Of a stretch of DNA of 64,000 nucleotides, positions 16,917 to 25,651 are shown in pieces. The notes beneath the pieces were generated by a model. The model did not search any database. It saw nothing but the letters and a program-made list of their open reading frames with translations, and was not told the DNA's origin. The position numbers were made by a program, and so were the translations under genes. Position 1 is the first letter of the stretch, and each line of letters starts with the position of its first letter. The DNA is from Lachnospiraceae bacterium YSB2008 (GTDB taxonomy: Bacteria; Bacillota; Clostridia; Lachnospirales; Lachnospiraceae), in the NCBI GenBank assembly GCA_000687655.1, contig JHWR01000008.1, positions 1 through 64,000 on the forward strand, written 5' to 3'.

Positions 16917-17347
16917 ATTCAGAACCATATGTAAGAAAAATCAATTATTATGAGACAGACCAGATGCAGGTGGTTCATCATTCCAATTATGCGAGATTTC
17001 TGGAAGAATGCAGACTCTGGGTTATGGAGAAAGCGGGACTTCCATATGATCTTATGGAAGAAAAGGGAGTTATAATCCCTGTACTCACTTTAGACTGCGA
17101 ATTCATAGGAGCGGTCCATTTTGGAGATACCATAGAGATATATTCGCATGTGACCAAACTTACACCTGTAAGATTTTCACTCTGCTATGAAATATATGTA
17201 AATGGAACGCTTGTAAACAGAAGCAGAACCAGCCACGGATTTGTGGATACAGAGTTCAAGCCTATGAATATGAAGAAAAAATACCCGGATATGTATGAGA
17301 AGATGATGCAGCTTGTTGAACCGGAGTACGATATAAAGGAGAAGTAA
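16913..17347 (+). CDS. Acyl-CoA thioesterase, YbgC/4HBT family
   Basis: Hotdog-fold thioesterase of the 4-hydroxybenzoyl-CoA thioesterase family. Seen: YYETDQMQVVHHSNYARFLEECR near residues 11-33, with the catalytic-type Asp (D16) and the HHSNY motif, followed by hotdog strands (IPVLTLDCEFIGAVHFGD). 144 residues, the usual length for one domain. It starts within the stop codon of the previous gene and is followed by metF after 1 base, so it belongs to this operon. Substrate is unknown; short acyl-CoA or acyl-ACP derivatives are typical. Confidence 0.88.
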   Translation: MNSEPYVRKINYYETDQMQVVHHSNYARFLEECRLWVMEKAGLPYDLMEEKGVIIPVLTLDCEFIGAVHFGDTIEIYSHVTKLTPVRFSLCYEIYVNGTLVNRSRTSHGFVDTEFKPMNMKKKYPDMYEKMMQLVEPEYDIKEK

Positions 17348-17348
17348 G

Positions 17349-18200
17349 TTGTTAGTAAGAAATGGAAAGCAGATAGAGTTTTCATGTGAGGTATTTCCTC
17401 CAAAGAGAGATGATGAGATGTATGACATCTTTAAGACTCTTGATGCAATCAAAGAACTGGAACCTGATTTCGTGAGCGTTACCTATGGAGCAGGAGGAAG
17501 CAATAGCAAGAAGACCTCTACCATAGCTGCTTACATACAGAATATAAGTGATATGCGTTCACTGGCGCATATGACTGCAGTAGGTATGACAGGAGAAAAG
17601 CTTCAGGGCATGCTGGATGAGCTCAGCAGAAAAGCTGTTGATATGATCCTTGTTCTCAGAGGCGACCGCCCGAGAAACATGTCAGAAGAGGAGTTTGAGC
17701 AGAGAGAATACAGATACGCATCAAGCATAATTCCTGAGATTAAGCTCTTTGGTGATTTCAAGCTTTTCGGTGCATGCTATCCGGAGAAGCATCCTGAGTC
17801 ACCTACAGTTGAGAGCGATATAGCATATCTTAAGAATAAGGTTGATCTCGGTGTAGATGAGCTCATTACACAGATGTTCTTTGATAACAACAAGTTCTAT
17901 ACATTTATGGAGGAACTTGATAAGGCAGGAATAAAGGCACCTGTTCATGCAGGTATCATGCCTATTACCAAGGTCAATCAGCTTGGAACCAGTGTTTCAC
18001 TTTCAGGTTCATCCGTTCCGACTGAGCTTTCAAATCTGATAGCTAAGTACAGTGAGGATCCTGAAGGCATGAAGCAGGCAGGTATTGAGTATGCCATCAA
18101 GCAGGTTAACGACCTCATGAATAACGGAGTTTATGGAATACATCTTTACAGTATGAACAAATCGGATGTAACCAAAGCTATATATGACGCAATCGTGTAA
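17349..18200 (+). CDS. metF: Methylenetetrahydrofolate reductase MetF
   Basis: Flavin-dependent reductase that makes 5-methyl-THF for methionine synthesis. Seen: FSCEVFPPKRDDEM at about residues 10-23 (family EffPPk), SVTYGAGGS near 43, ILVLRGDRP near 99, and the C-terminal EYAIKQVNDLMNNGVYGIHLYSMN. 283 residues. Start TTG 17349 is seven bases from AAAGGAGAAG. Context with purine genes and a formyl-THF cyclo-ligase at 29.6 kb links it to one-carbon metabolism. Confidence 0.96.
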   Translation: MLVRNGKQIEFSCEVFPPKRDDEMYDIFKTLDAIKELEPDFVSVTYGAGGSNSKKTSTIAAYIQNISDMRSLAHMTAVGMTGEKLQGMLDELSRKAVDMILVLRGDRPRNMSEEEFEQREYRYASSIIPEIKLFGDFKLFGACYPEKHPESPTVESDIAYLKNKVDLGVDELITQMFFDNNKFYTFMEELDKAGIKAPVHAGIMPITKVNQLGTSVSLSGSSVPTELSNLIAKYSEDPEGMKQAGIEYAIKQVNDLMNNGVYGIHLYSMNKSDVTKAIYDAIV

Positions 18201-18246
18201 ATTGATTTGATAACTAATGATAACGTATATAAACAGGAGGAAAAAG

Positions 18247-19272
18247 ATGGATTACAAGAATGCAGGAGTAGACATCGAAGCAGGCTATAAGTCAGTAGAA
18301 CTTATGAAAGAACACATCGCAAAGACCATGAGAAGTGAGGTTCTTACGAATATCGGAGGATTCTCAGGCGCATTCTCAATGGCAGGTTTTAAGAACATGG
18401 AGAAGCCGACTCTCGTTTCAGGTACAGACGGAGTAGGTACGAAGATCAAGCTTGCATTCATTCTTGATAAGCATGATACAGTCGGTATTGACTGTGTTGC
18501 CATGTGTGTAAATGATATCGCATGCGCAGGTGCAGAGCCGCTCTTCTTCCTTGATTATATTGCATGCGGAAAGAATTATCCTGAGAAGATAGCTACTATC
18601 GTAAGTGGTGTAGCTAAGGGCTGTGAGCTTTCAGGTGCAACTCTCATAGGTGGAGAGACTGCAGAGCATCCGGGTCTCATGCCTGAGGATGAATATGATC
18701 TTGCAGGTTTTGCTGTAGGTATCGTTGATGAGAAGGAACTTATAACAGGTCAGAATATTAAAGCAGGGGATATTCTTATAGGTATCGCTTCAAGCGGCGT
18801 TCACAGTAACGGTTTTTCACTTGTAAGAAAGATTTTCGACATGAGTGAGGCATCTCTGAATAAGTATTATGATGAACTCGGCATGACTCTTGGCGAGAAG
18901 CTTCTCACACCTACAAGGATCTATGTGAAGGCTCTTAAGGCAGTTAAGGATGCAGGAGTTACTATCAAGGGAACAAGCCATATAACAGGTGGTGGATTCC
19001 AGGAGAACATCCCACGTATGCTTCCAAACGGAATAGTAGCAAAGGTTGAGAAGGCATCATATGAAGTGCCTGCAATCTTCAAGCTTATGGCAAGCGTAGG
19101 AAATGTAGAAGAGAGCATGATGTACAATACCTATAACATGGGTCTTGGTATGGTTCTTGCAGTTGATCCTGCTGATGCAGATAAGACTGTTGCAGCACTT
19201 AAGTCTGCAGGTGAAGAAGCATATATCATAGGTGAAGCAGCTGCAGGCGATAAAGGAGTTATCTTATGCTAA
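18247..19272 (+). CDS. purM: Phosphoribosylformylglycinamidine cyclo-ligase PurM (AIR synthetase)
   Basis: Fifth step of purine synthesis: FGAM + ATP to AIR. Seen: [20 protein letters not shown] at the N-terminus, [15 protein letters not shown] near residue 57, [23 protein letters not shown] near 86, and [23 protein letters not shown]. The start is ATG 18247 behind AGGAGG (spacing 5); an in-frame ATG at 18217 has no ribosome site. 341 residues, full length. Its last codons overlap purN by 7 bases. Confidence 0.97.
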   Translation: MDYKNAGVDIEAGYKSVELMKEHIAKTMRSEVLTNIGGFSGAFSMAGFKNMEKPTLVSGTDGVGTKIKLAFILDKHDTVGIDCVAMCVNDIACAGAEPLFFLDYIACGKNYPEKIATIVSGVAKGCELSGATLIGGETAEHPGLMPEDEYDLAGFAVGIVDEKELITGQNIKAGDILIGIASSGVHSNGFSLVRKIFDMSEASLNKYYDELGMTLGEKLLTPTRIYVKALKAVKDAGVTIKGTSHITGGGFQENIPRMLPNGIVAKVEKASYEVPAIFKLMASVGNVEESMMYNTYNMGLGMVLAVDPADADKTVAALKSAGEEAYIIGEAAAGDKGVILC

Positions 19273-19853
19273 GAGTTCTCGTGATGGTTTCCGGCGGCGG
19301 AACCAATCTTCAGGCTATTATTGACGGAGTGGCAAATGGAACGATAACCAATACTGAACTTGTCGGTGTCATAAGCAACAATTACGGAGTTAAGTCTTTG
19401 GAAAGAGCTGAAAAGGCAGGTATTCCTAACAGAGTTGTTTCTCCTAAAGACTATTCTGACAGAGAAAGCTTTAATCAGGCGCTCCTTGAGGCAGTCGATT
19501 CATTTACACCTGACCTCGTTGTACTTGCAGGCTTCCTTGTAGTTATACCTCCTGCAATGATAGATAAGTATGAGAACAGGATCATCAATATACATCCTTC
19601 ACTCATTCCATCATTCTGCGGAACAGGTTACTACGGACTTAAGGTTCATGAGGCTGCACTTGCACGAGGTGTTAAGATCAGCGGCGCAACAGTTCATTAT
19701 GTAGATAAGGGAACTGATACAGGTCCAATAATTCTTCAGAAGGCTGTTGAGGTTATGGAGGGTGATACACCGGAAGTGCTTCAGAGAAGGATCATGGAGC
19801 AGGCTGAGTGGAAAATTCTTCCGGCAGCTATAGATATGATCGCTAACAAGTAA
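19266..19853 (+). CDS. purN: Phosphoribosylglycinamide formyltransferase PurN
   Basis: Transfers formyl from 10-formyl-THF to GAR. Seen: [17 protein letters not shown] at the N-terminus, the catalytic [18 protein letters not shown] segment (Asn-His) near residue 107, and [19 protein letters not shown] near 140 with the catalytic Asp. 195 residues, family length. The start lies within the end of purM, implying coupled translation. purD follows. Confidence 0.97.
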   Translation: MLRVLVMVSGGGTNLQAIIDGVANGTITNTELVGVISNNYGVKSLERAEKAGIPNRVVSPKDYSDRESFNQALLEAVDSFTPDLVVLAGFLVVIPPAMIDKYENRIINIHPSLIPSFCGTGYYGLKVHEAALARGVKISGATVHYVDKGTDTGPIILQKAVEVMEGDTPEVLQRRIMEQAEWKILPAAIDMIANK

Positions 19854-19896
19854 TATAACCAATATGTATGCGGGTTAATGCATGAAAGGAATTGAT

Positions 19897-21168
19897 ATGA
19901 AAGTATTGATAGTAGGTGGCGGTGGACGTGAGCACGCCATAACATGGGCAGTAGCAAAGAGTAAGAGAGTTGAGAAGATATATGCAGCTCCCGGAAATGC
20001 AGGAATAGCTGAATTTGCTGAATGTGTAGATATATCTGTAATGGATGCGGAGAAGCTGGTAGCTTTCGCAAAGGAGAAGGAGATAGACTTCGTTATAGTT
20101 GCTCCTGATGATCCTCTTGCTGCAGGCGTTGCTGATGCTTTCCTTGATGCAGGTATCAAGACTTTCGGACCAAGGAAGAATGCTGCCATAATCGAGGCAT
20201 CCAAGGCGTTCTCCAAGGACCTTATGAAGAAATACAATATTCCATGTGCGGCTTCAGAAACATTTGACAGTGCAGAAGCAGCTCTTGAGTATCTTAAGAC
20301 ATCAAAGATTCCTGTAGTGCTTAAGGCAGACGGCCTTGCGCTCGGTAAGGGTGTTCTTATATGCAATACATTTGAAGAAGCTGAAGAAGGTATCAAGACT
20401 ATCATGCTTGATAAGAAGTTCGGTGATGCAGGTAATAAGGTAGTAATCGAGGAGTTCATGACAGGACGTGAGGTTTCAGTTCTCTGCTTCTCTGACGGAA
20501 CTACTATACTTCCTATGACATCTGCTCAGGATCATAAGAGAGCAGGTGACAATGATACCGGTCTCAATACAGGCGGTATGGGTACATTTTCACCCAGTCC
20601 TTTCTATACAGATGAGATTGCTAAGTTCTGTGAGGAAAATGTATATAAGCCAACCATAGCTGCAATGAAGGCTGAGGGAAGAGAATTTAAGGGAGTTCTT
20701 TTCGTTGGTCTTATGCTGACTCCTGATGGACCTAAGGTTCTGGAGTATAATGCACGTTTCGGTGATCCTGAGGCACAGGTTGTTATTCCACGTCTCAAGA
20801 ACGATATCATCGATGTTATGGAAGCTTGTGCAGACGGAACTCTTGATAAGGTTAATCTTGAGTTTGCTGATAACGCTGCAGTATGTGTTATGCTTGCATC
20901 AGACGGATATCCTCTGAGCTATCAGAAGGGATTTGAGATCAGAGGTCTTGATAATTTCAAGGGCAAAGACGGATACTATGTATTCCATTCAGGTACTAAG
21001 TTCAGTGACGGAAAGGTTGTTACTAACGGCGGACGTGTTATCGGTGTTACAGCTATAGGTGCTGACCTTGTTAGTGCAAGGAAGAATGCATATGAAGCAA
21101 CTGAATGGATTGATTTCGATAATAAATACATGAGACACGATATAGGTAAAGCTATAGACGAACAGTAA
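19897..21168 (+). CDS. purD: Phosphoribosylamine--glycine ligase PurD
   Basis: ATP-grasp enzyme joining glycine to phosphoribosylamine. Seen: VLIVGGGGREHAITWAVAKS at the N-terminus, the ATP-grasp core with PVVLKADGLALGKGVLIC, and EYNARFGDPEAQVVIPRL near residue 283. The start is ATG 19897, six bases from AAGGA; the in-frame ATG 19882 is rejected. 423 residues. purM-purN-purD form a compact unit; the other purine genes are not in the window. Confidence 0.97.
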   Translation: MKVLIVGGGGREHAITWAVAKSKRVEKIYAAPGNAGIAEFAECVDISVMDAEKLVAFAKEKEIDFVIVAPDDPLAAGVADAFLDAGIKTFGPRKNAAIIEASKAFSKDLMKKYNIPCAASETFDSAEAALEYLKTSKIPVVLKADGLALGKGVLICNTFEEAEEGIKTIMLDKKFGDAGNKVVIEEFMTGREVSVLCFSDGTTILPMTSAQDHKRAGDNDTGLNTGGMGTFSPSPFYTDEIAKFCEENVYKPTIAAMKAEGREFKGVLFVGLMLTPDGPKVLEYNARFGDPEAQVVIPRLKNDIIDVMEACADGTLDKVNLEFADNAAVCVMLASDGYPLSYQKGFEIRGLDNFKGKDGYYVFHSGTKFSDGKVVTNGGRVIGVTAIGADLVSARKNAYEATEWIDFDNKYMRHDIGKAIDEQ

Positions 21169-21207
21169 CATCTGTATTGATTACAGAAACAGTAGAGGTA
21201 GTTTGAC

Positions 21208-23706
21208 TTGTTAAAGGATAATTATACCGAAAAAAGTAAAGAGGCACTTGCGAAGGCTCGTGAGATCGCTATAAGTTCAAACTGTAATTACATCTGCAGT
21301 CAGCATATACTCATGGGGCTTTATCTCGCAAGGGGAACTGCAAAGAAGCTTCTTTCAAAGCATGATATAGATCTGCAGAAACTTGAGACCATGCTCGATA
21401 CAATGAGTTATTCTGAGGATGATTATTATCTGAGCGGTACCGATGATTATACCGACAGGGTAGTACGAATACTCGATCTTGCAGAGGTTGAGGCAAAAAG
21501 ACTCGGAATGAAGGAAATCGGAACAGAGCATATACTTCTTGCTATTATTAAGATGCCTGATTCTCTTGCATGTCAGATGCTTAATTCTGCAAAAGTAAGT
21601 ATGAAGAATCTTTATATAGATATACTTACTTCAAATGGAATTAATCTTAATACCGCAAGAAAAGATTATGCAGCATATACATCGGGAAAGCAGAAACCTC
21701 AGAAGAGTTCAACTCCTACTCTGGACAGATACAGCAGGGATCTTGTCAGGGATGCAAGGGAAGGACGTCTGGATCCTGTAATAGGCAGGGCGACTGAGAT
21801 TGAAAGGCTTATGCAGATTGTCTGCAGACGTATTAAGAACAATGCATGCCTTGTGGGTGAGCCGGGTGTAGGAAAGACAGCTGTAGTAGAAGGACTCGCA
21901 ACAAAAATCGCTGATGGAAGAGTTCCTTCAATACTCAGTGACAAGAGACTTCTTATGCTTGATCTTTCTGCAATGGTTGCAGGTTCAAAATACAGAGGTG
22001 AGTTTGAAGAGAGAATCAAAAAGACCATAGATGAAGTTAAAGCTGATGGCAATGTGATACTCTTCATAGATGAGCTTCATACACTGGTCGGTGCCGGTGG
22101 AGCTGAAGGTGCCATGGATGCATCTAATATACTGAAGCCTGCTCTCTCAAGAGGAGAGATACAGGTCATAGGTGCTACCACAAGAAATGAATACAGAAAG
22201 AGAATAGAGAAGGATGCCGCACTTGAAAGAAGGTTCCAGCCTATATATGTAGAGGAACCTGATGAAGAGGAGACATTCCGTATACTTAAGGGTATAGCTC
22301 CTAAGTATCAGGAGTTCCACGGAATAATGATAACTGATGAAGCAATTCATGCTGCCATAAGCTATTCCGTAAGATATATAAATGACAGATATCTGCCTGA
22401 TAAGGCTATAGATCTTATAGATGAAGCCTCTGCCAAGAAGAGACTCTCCAAGATGGGAGTTATGGAAGAGGTACGTGATGACAGAAAGTCCAGGATGGAC
22501 AGCCTTGAAGCATCTCTTGAAGATGCTCTCGCTGAAGGCGATATAGATAAGGCTACCGAACTGAATGCCGAGATAGAAGACATTCATGCAGAACTGGTGG
22601 CCGAGAGAAAGCAGGAAGCATCCAATGAGGAGGGGCTGTCTGAAAATGTATCGGATGACTGTATAACTGAGATAGATGTAGCTGAGGCTGTATCTGTCTG
22701 GACGAAGATTCCGGTATCTAAGGTTACAGAGAGTGAACAGGAGAGACTGAAGAATCTTGAGGATACTCTTCATAAGAGAGTCATCGGTCAGGAGGAGGCA
22801 GTATCAGCTGTTGCCAAAGCTATAAGAAGAGGAAGACTCGGACTTAAAGATCCGAAAAGACCTATCGGTTCATTTCTTTTCCTCGGTCCTACAGGTGTCG
22901 GAAAAACAGAGCTTTCAAAGGCGCTTGCAGAGGCACTTTTCCAGGATGAGAAGAAACTCATCCGTGTTGACATGTCTGAATATATGGAGAAGCACAGTGT
23001 ATCTAGAATGGTAGGCTCGCCTCCGGGATATGTCGGATATGATGAAGGCGGACAGCTGGCGGAAGAGGTAAGAAAGAATCCTTATTCAGTTATCCTCTTT
23101 GATGAGATTGAGAAGGCACATCCGGATGTGTTCAATGTGCTCCTTCAGGTTCTGGATGATGGTGTGATAACAGATTCACAGGGCAGGAAGGTTGATTTCA
23201 AGAACACGATAATCATAATGACCTCAAATGCAGGTGCAAAGAATATCATAGAGCCAAAGACTCTGGGATTTGTTTCTGCTGCGGAGGATACAGAGAAAGA
23301 TTATCAGAAGATGAAGGAAGGCGTCATGGAAGAGGTCAGAAACATCATGCGTCCTGAGTTCATCAACCGTATAGATGAGATTATGGTATTCAGGTCACTG
23401 ACCAAAGAGAATATCCATGATATCACGGATCTCATGATGAATGAGCTTGCCGGAAGAGCTGAGAAGAATCTCGGAATCAAACTCAGCTTCGATGACAAAG
23501 TTAAAGATTATATCTTCGATAAGGGCTATGACCGTAAATACGGTGCAAGACCGCTTAAGAGAACGATACAGAATGAGATAGAAGACGGGCTTGCAAAGGC
23601 TCTTCTGGACGGCGATGTTTCTGAAAACAGCAGCATATATGTGACTTTGGAAGAGACAGAAGAAGGTAAGACGGTTAAGTTCAAAACCAAAGCCGAAGAA
23701 GAATAA
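21208..23706 (+). CDS. clpC: ATP-dependent chaperone ClpC
   Basis: Hsp100 unfoldase that feeds ClpP and handles misfolded or regulatory proteins. Seen: two N-terminal Clp repeats ([14 protein letters not shown] ... [28 protein letters not shown] ... TEHILLAII), first Walker A GEPGVGKT near residue 217, a middle coiled segment ([21 protein letters not shown]) with a UVR-like stretch, and second Walker [10 protein letters not shown] near 559. 832 residues. TTG 21208 lies eight bases behind AGAGGT. The ctsR, mcsA and mcsB genes that often accompany clpC are absent here. Confidence 0.96.
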   Translation: MLKDNYTEKSKEALAKAREIAISSNCNYICSQHILMGLYLARGTAKKLLSKHDIDLQKLETMLDTMSYSEDDYYLSGTDDYTDRVVRILDLAEVEAKRLGMKEIGTEHILLAIIKMPDSLACQMLNSAKVSMKNLYIDILTSNGINLNTARKDYAAYTSGKQKPQKSSTPTLDRYSRDLVRDAREGRLDPVIGRATEIERLMQIVCRRIKNNACLVGEPGVGKTAVVEGLATKIADGRVPSILSDKRLLMLDLSAMVAGSKYRGEFEERIKKTIDEVKADGNVILFIDELHTLVGAGGAEGAMDASNILKPALSRGEIQVIGATTRNEYRKRIEKDAALERRFQPIYVEEPDEEETFRILKGIAPKYQEFHGIMITDEAIHAAISYSVRYINDRYLPDKAIDLIDEASAKKRLSKMGVMEEVRDDRKSRMDSLEASLEDALAEGDIDKATELNAEIEDIHAELVAERKQEASNEEGLSENVSDDCITEIDVAEAVSVWTKIPVSKVTESEQERLKNLEDTLHKRVIGQEEAVSAVAKAIRRGRLGLKDPKRPIGSFLFLGPTGVGKTELSKALAEALFQDEKKLIRVDMSEYMEKHSVSRMVGSPPGYVGYDEGGQLAEEVRKNPYSVILFDEIEKAHPDVFNVLLQVLDDGVITDSQGRKVDFKNTIIIMTSNAGAKNIIEPKTLGFVSAAEDTEKDYQKMKEGVMEEVRNIMRPEFINRIDEIMVFRSLTKENIHDITDLMMNELAGRAEKNLGIKLSFDDKVKDYIFDKGYDRKYGARPLKRTIQNEIEDGLAKALLDGDVSENSSIYVTLEETEEGKTVKFKTKAEEE

Positions 23707-23710
23707 GACG

Positions 23711-23739
23711 TAGAAAAATAAAGTAAAATAAGTTATAAT
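23711..23739 (+). promoter_or_regulatory. Promoter candidate for the gene at 23785
   Basis: TAGAAA (23711-23716), 17-bp spacer, perfect TATAAT (23734-23739). The -35 is weak, but the same TAGAAA-N17-TATAAT arrangement appears upstream of argB. Confidence 0.5.
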
Positions 23740-23784
23740 AATATTACTCTGAGAAGAGAAAGATACATTTAGGAGGATAACCCA

Positions 23785-24198
23785 ATGGCAGTTATCGAAG
23801 AACTCATTCGTGAGGAAGAAACAGGAGCACTCAGCTTCGGTAATTACGAATTAGCTGAAAAGACAAAGCAGGATGGATTCATTTATAACGGAGACAGTTA
23901 TAAGATTAAGACATTCAATGAGATTACAAAGCTTGAGAAGAACGGAAACTTCGTATATGAATCTGTTCCGGGAACCACGGTACATGATTTCATGGCAAAT
24001 GATCAGAAGGTAATGCTCAAGGTTGAAGGTAAGGAGGATGCATCAGTAACTCTTGAACTTGAGCCTGAGAAGGAGTACAAGGTTCACATCGATGGCGTTT
24101 ATGTAGGCAAGATGCTTGCAAATCTTGGCGGAAAGATCAATCTTTCGGTTGAACTGGGAGATGGAAAGACTGTAGAGATAGTCATCGAGAAGCAGTAA
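23785..24198 (+). CDS. Small conserved Lachnospiraceae protein of unknown function
   Basis: 137-residue, acidic, predicted all-beta protein. I recall similar proteins across Lachnospiraceae, some labelled endosialidase in databases, a name the sequence does not support: no catalytic motif or signal peptide is seen. The first half contains SFGNYELAEKTKQDGFIYNGDSYKIKTF and the second half EPEKEYKVHIDGVYVGKM, suggesting two beta units. It has an ideal ribosome site (AGGAGGATAACCC before ATG), its own promoter and a strong terminator, so it is probably a well-expressed monocistronic gene between clpC and radA. Confidence 0.75.
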   Translation: MAVIEELIREEETGALSFGNYELAEKTKQDGFIYNGDSYKIKTFNEITKLEKNGNFVYESVPGTTVHDFMANDQKVMLKVEGKEDASVTLELEPEKEYKVHIDGVYVGKMLANLGGKINLSVELGDGKTVEIVIEKQ

Positions 24199-24225
24199 TA
24201 CATATGGTTTATGAATTCTATAATC

Positions 24226-24255
24226 CGGGGGAGAAATTGCTTCTCCCCCGTTTTT
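24226..24255 (+). terminator. Strong rho-independent terminator after the 23785 gene
   Basis: Perfect 10-bp stem CGGGGGAGAA / TTCTCCCCCG with a 5-base loop and TTTTT. It lies only 4 bases upstream of the radA ribosome site, and no promoter is obvious between it and radA, so radA would depend on read-through or on an undetected promoter. Confidence 0.95.
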
Positions 24256-24274
24256 ACTAGGAAAGGGTCTTAGC

Positions 24275-25633
24275 GTGGCAAAGGGAAAAAACATTTTCTT
24301 CTGTACTGAATGCGGATATGAATCTGCCAAATGGATGGGACAGTGTCCGGGATGTAAAGGGTGGAATACTTTCTCTGAAGAGAAGGTAGTTACAAAGAAG
24401 TCCGGAAATGTAAGGCTTGCTGACAGGGTAGAAGCAAAGAAGATCACAGAGGTAAAAAGTGAAGATGAAGTAAGACTCATGACTCATATAGATGAGCTGG
24501 ACAGAGTTCTGGGTGGCGGAATCGTAAAGGGTTCACTGGTTCTTATCGGTGGTGATCCCGGTATCGGTAAATCGACACTCCTCCTTCAGATGTGCAGTCA
24601 TCTTGTGAAGGATAATGTTAAGGTTCTGTATGTGTCAGGTGAGGAATCTCTGTCTCAGATCATGATGCGTGGAAGAAGACTGAATGCATATGATGATAAT
24701 CTTCTGCTTCTTTGTGATAACGATCTTAGCAATATAGAGGATAAGATAGAAAAGTATGAATCAGAAGTTGTTATAGTCGATTCTATTCAGACTATAGCTG
24801 CACCTGATATAGATAATGCTCCGGGAACCGTAACACAGGTAAGAGAGGTTACGTCCAGGCTTCTTAAGCTTGCCAAGACTCATAATACAGCTATATTCAT
24901 AGTGGGTCATGTTACTAAGGACGGTCAGGTTGCCGGACCGAGAACTCTTGAGCACATGGTTGATTCGGTGCTCTATTTTGAAGGAGATGAAAGCGAAGGA
25001 GTAAGACTTCTTCGTGCGGTAAAGAACCGTTTCGGCTCAACAAATGAGATAGGTGTTTTCAATATGACCGGTGAAGGCCTGGAGGAGGTAACCAATCCTT
25101 CTCAGATGTTCCTGAACGGAAGGCCGGAGGAGGTTCCGGGTTCTGTTGTTATCGCGACCATGGAGGGCACTAGGTCTGTGCTGGTTGAGCTTCAGGCACT
25201 TGTAGCTGATACCAGCTTCAATATGCCGAGACGTACATCTGTCGGAGTAGACTATAACAGAGTGAATCTCCTTATTGCAGTTCTTGAAAAAAGAGCAGGT
25301 ATTTATCTTGGAAGCTATGACTGCTACGTGAATATAGCAGGAGGGCTTAAGCTGGCTGATCCGGCATCAGATCTCGGAGTAGCAATGGCCATAGTTTCAA
25401 GCTTCAAGAATAAGCCTGTGCCGAGTTCCGTAGCCATCATAGGTGAAGTCGGACTCGCCGGTGAGATAAGAGGTGTAACAAGTGCTCCGAGGAGAGTCAC
25501 GGAAGCCGAGAAGATGGGATTTAAGAAGATAGTAGTTCCTATTTCCAATAAGTCCAAAGATCTGGATAAGGCGGGAATAGATATAATATATGTTAAAAAT
25601 ATCGGCGATGCCATACAGAAAATCTTTGTATAG
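24275..25633 (+). CDS. radA: DNA repair protein RadA (Sms)
   Basis: RecA-like, Lon-like ATPase that promotes branch migration in recombination. Seen: a zinc finger with C10, C13, C24 and C27, Walker A GGDPGIGKST near residue 92, the RadA-specific KNRFG motif near 250, and the C-terminal Lon-like domain (LADPASDLGVAMAIVSSF). 452 residues. GTG 24275 lies eight bases behind AGGAAAGG. Upstream terminator only 20 bases away; downstream an ABC-F gene after 18 bases. Confidence 0.97.
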   Translation: MAKGKNIFFCTECGYESAKWMGQCPGCKGWNTFSEEKVVTKKSGNVRLADRVEAKKITEVKSEDEVRLMTHIDELDRVLGGGIVKGSLVLIGGDPGIGKSTLLLQMCSHLVKDNVKVLYVSGEESLSQIMMRGRRLNAYDDNLLLLCDNDLSNIEDKIEKYESEVVIVDSIQTIAAPDIDNAPGTVTQVREVTSRLLKLAKTHNTAIFIVGHVTKDGQVAGPRTLEHMVDSVLYFEGDESEGVRLLRAVKNRFGSTNEIGVFNMTGEGLEEVTNPSQMFLNGRPEEVPGSVVIATMEGTRSVLVELQALVADTSFNMPRRTSVGVDYNRVNLLIAVLEKRAGIYLGSYDCYVNIAGGLKLADPASDLGVAMAIVSSFKNKPVPSSVAIIGEVGLAGEIRGVTSAPRRVTEAEKMGFKKIVVPISNKSKDLDKAGIDIIYVKNIGDAIQKIFV

Positions 25634-25651
25634 CATCAAAGGAAGAAATGA

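Noticed and set aside
16395-16928. Antisense 177-codon frame opposite the coiled-coil gene
   Set aside because: It is the complement of a Lys/Glu-rich repetitive sequence, has no ribosome site and no family resemblance; a shadow of the + strand gene.
22147-22773. Antisense 208-codon frame inside clpC
   Set aside because: Lies wholly within conserved clpC coding sequence and has a Leu/Ser/Tyr-rich composition typical of antisense translation.
23785-24198. Endosialidase label for the small conserved protein
   Set aside because: I recall similar proteins carrying this name, but the protein has no catalytic motif, no signal peptide and is far too short for the enzyme.
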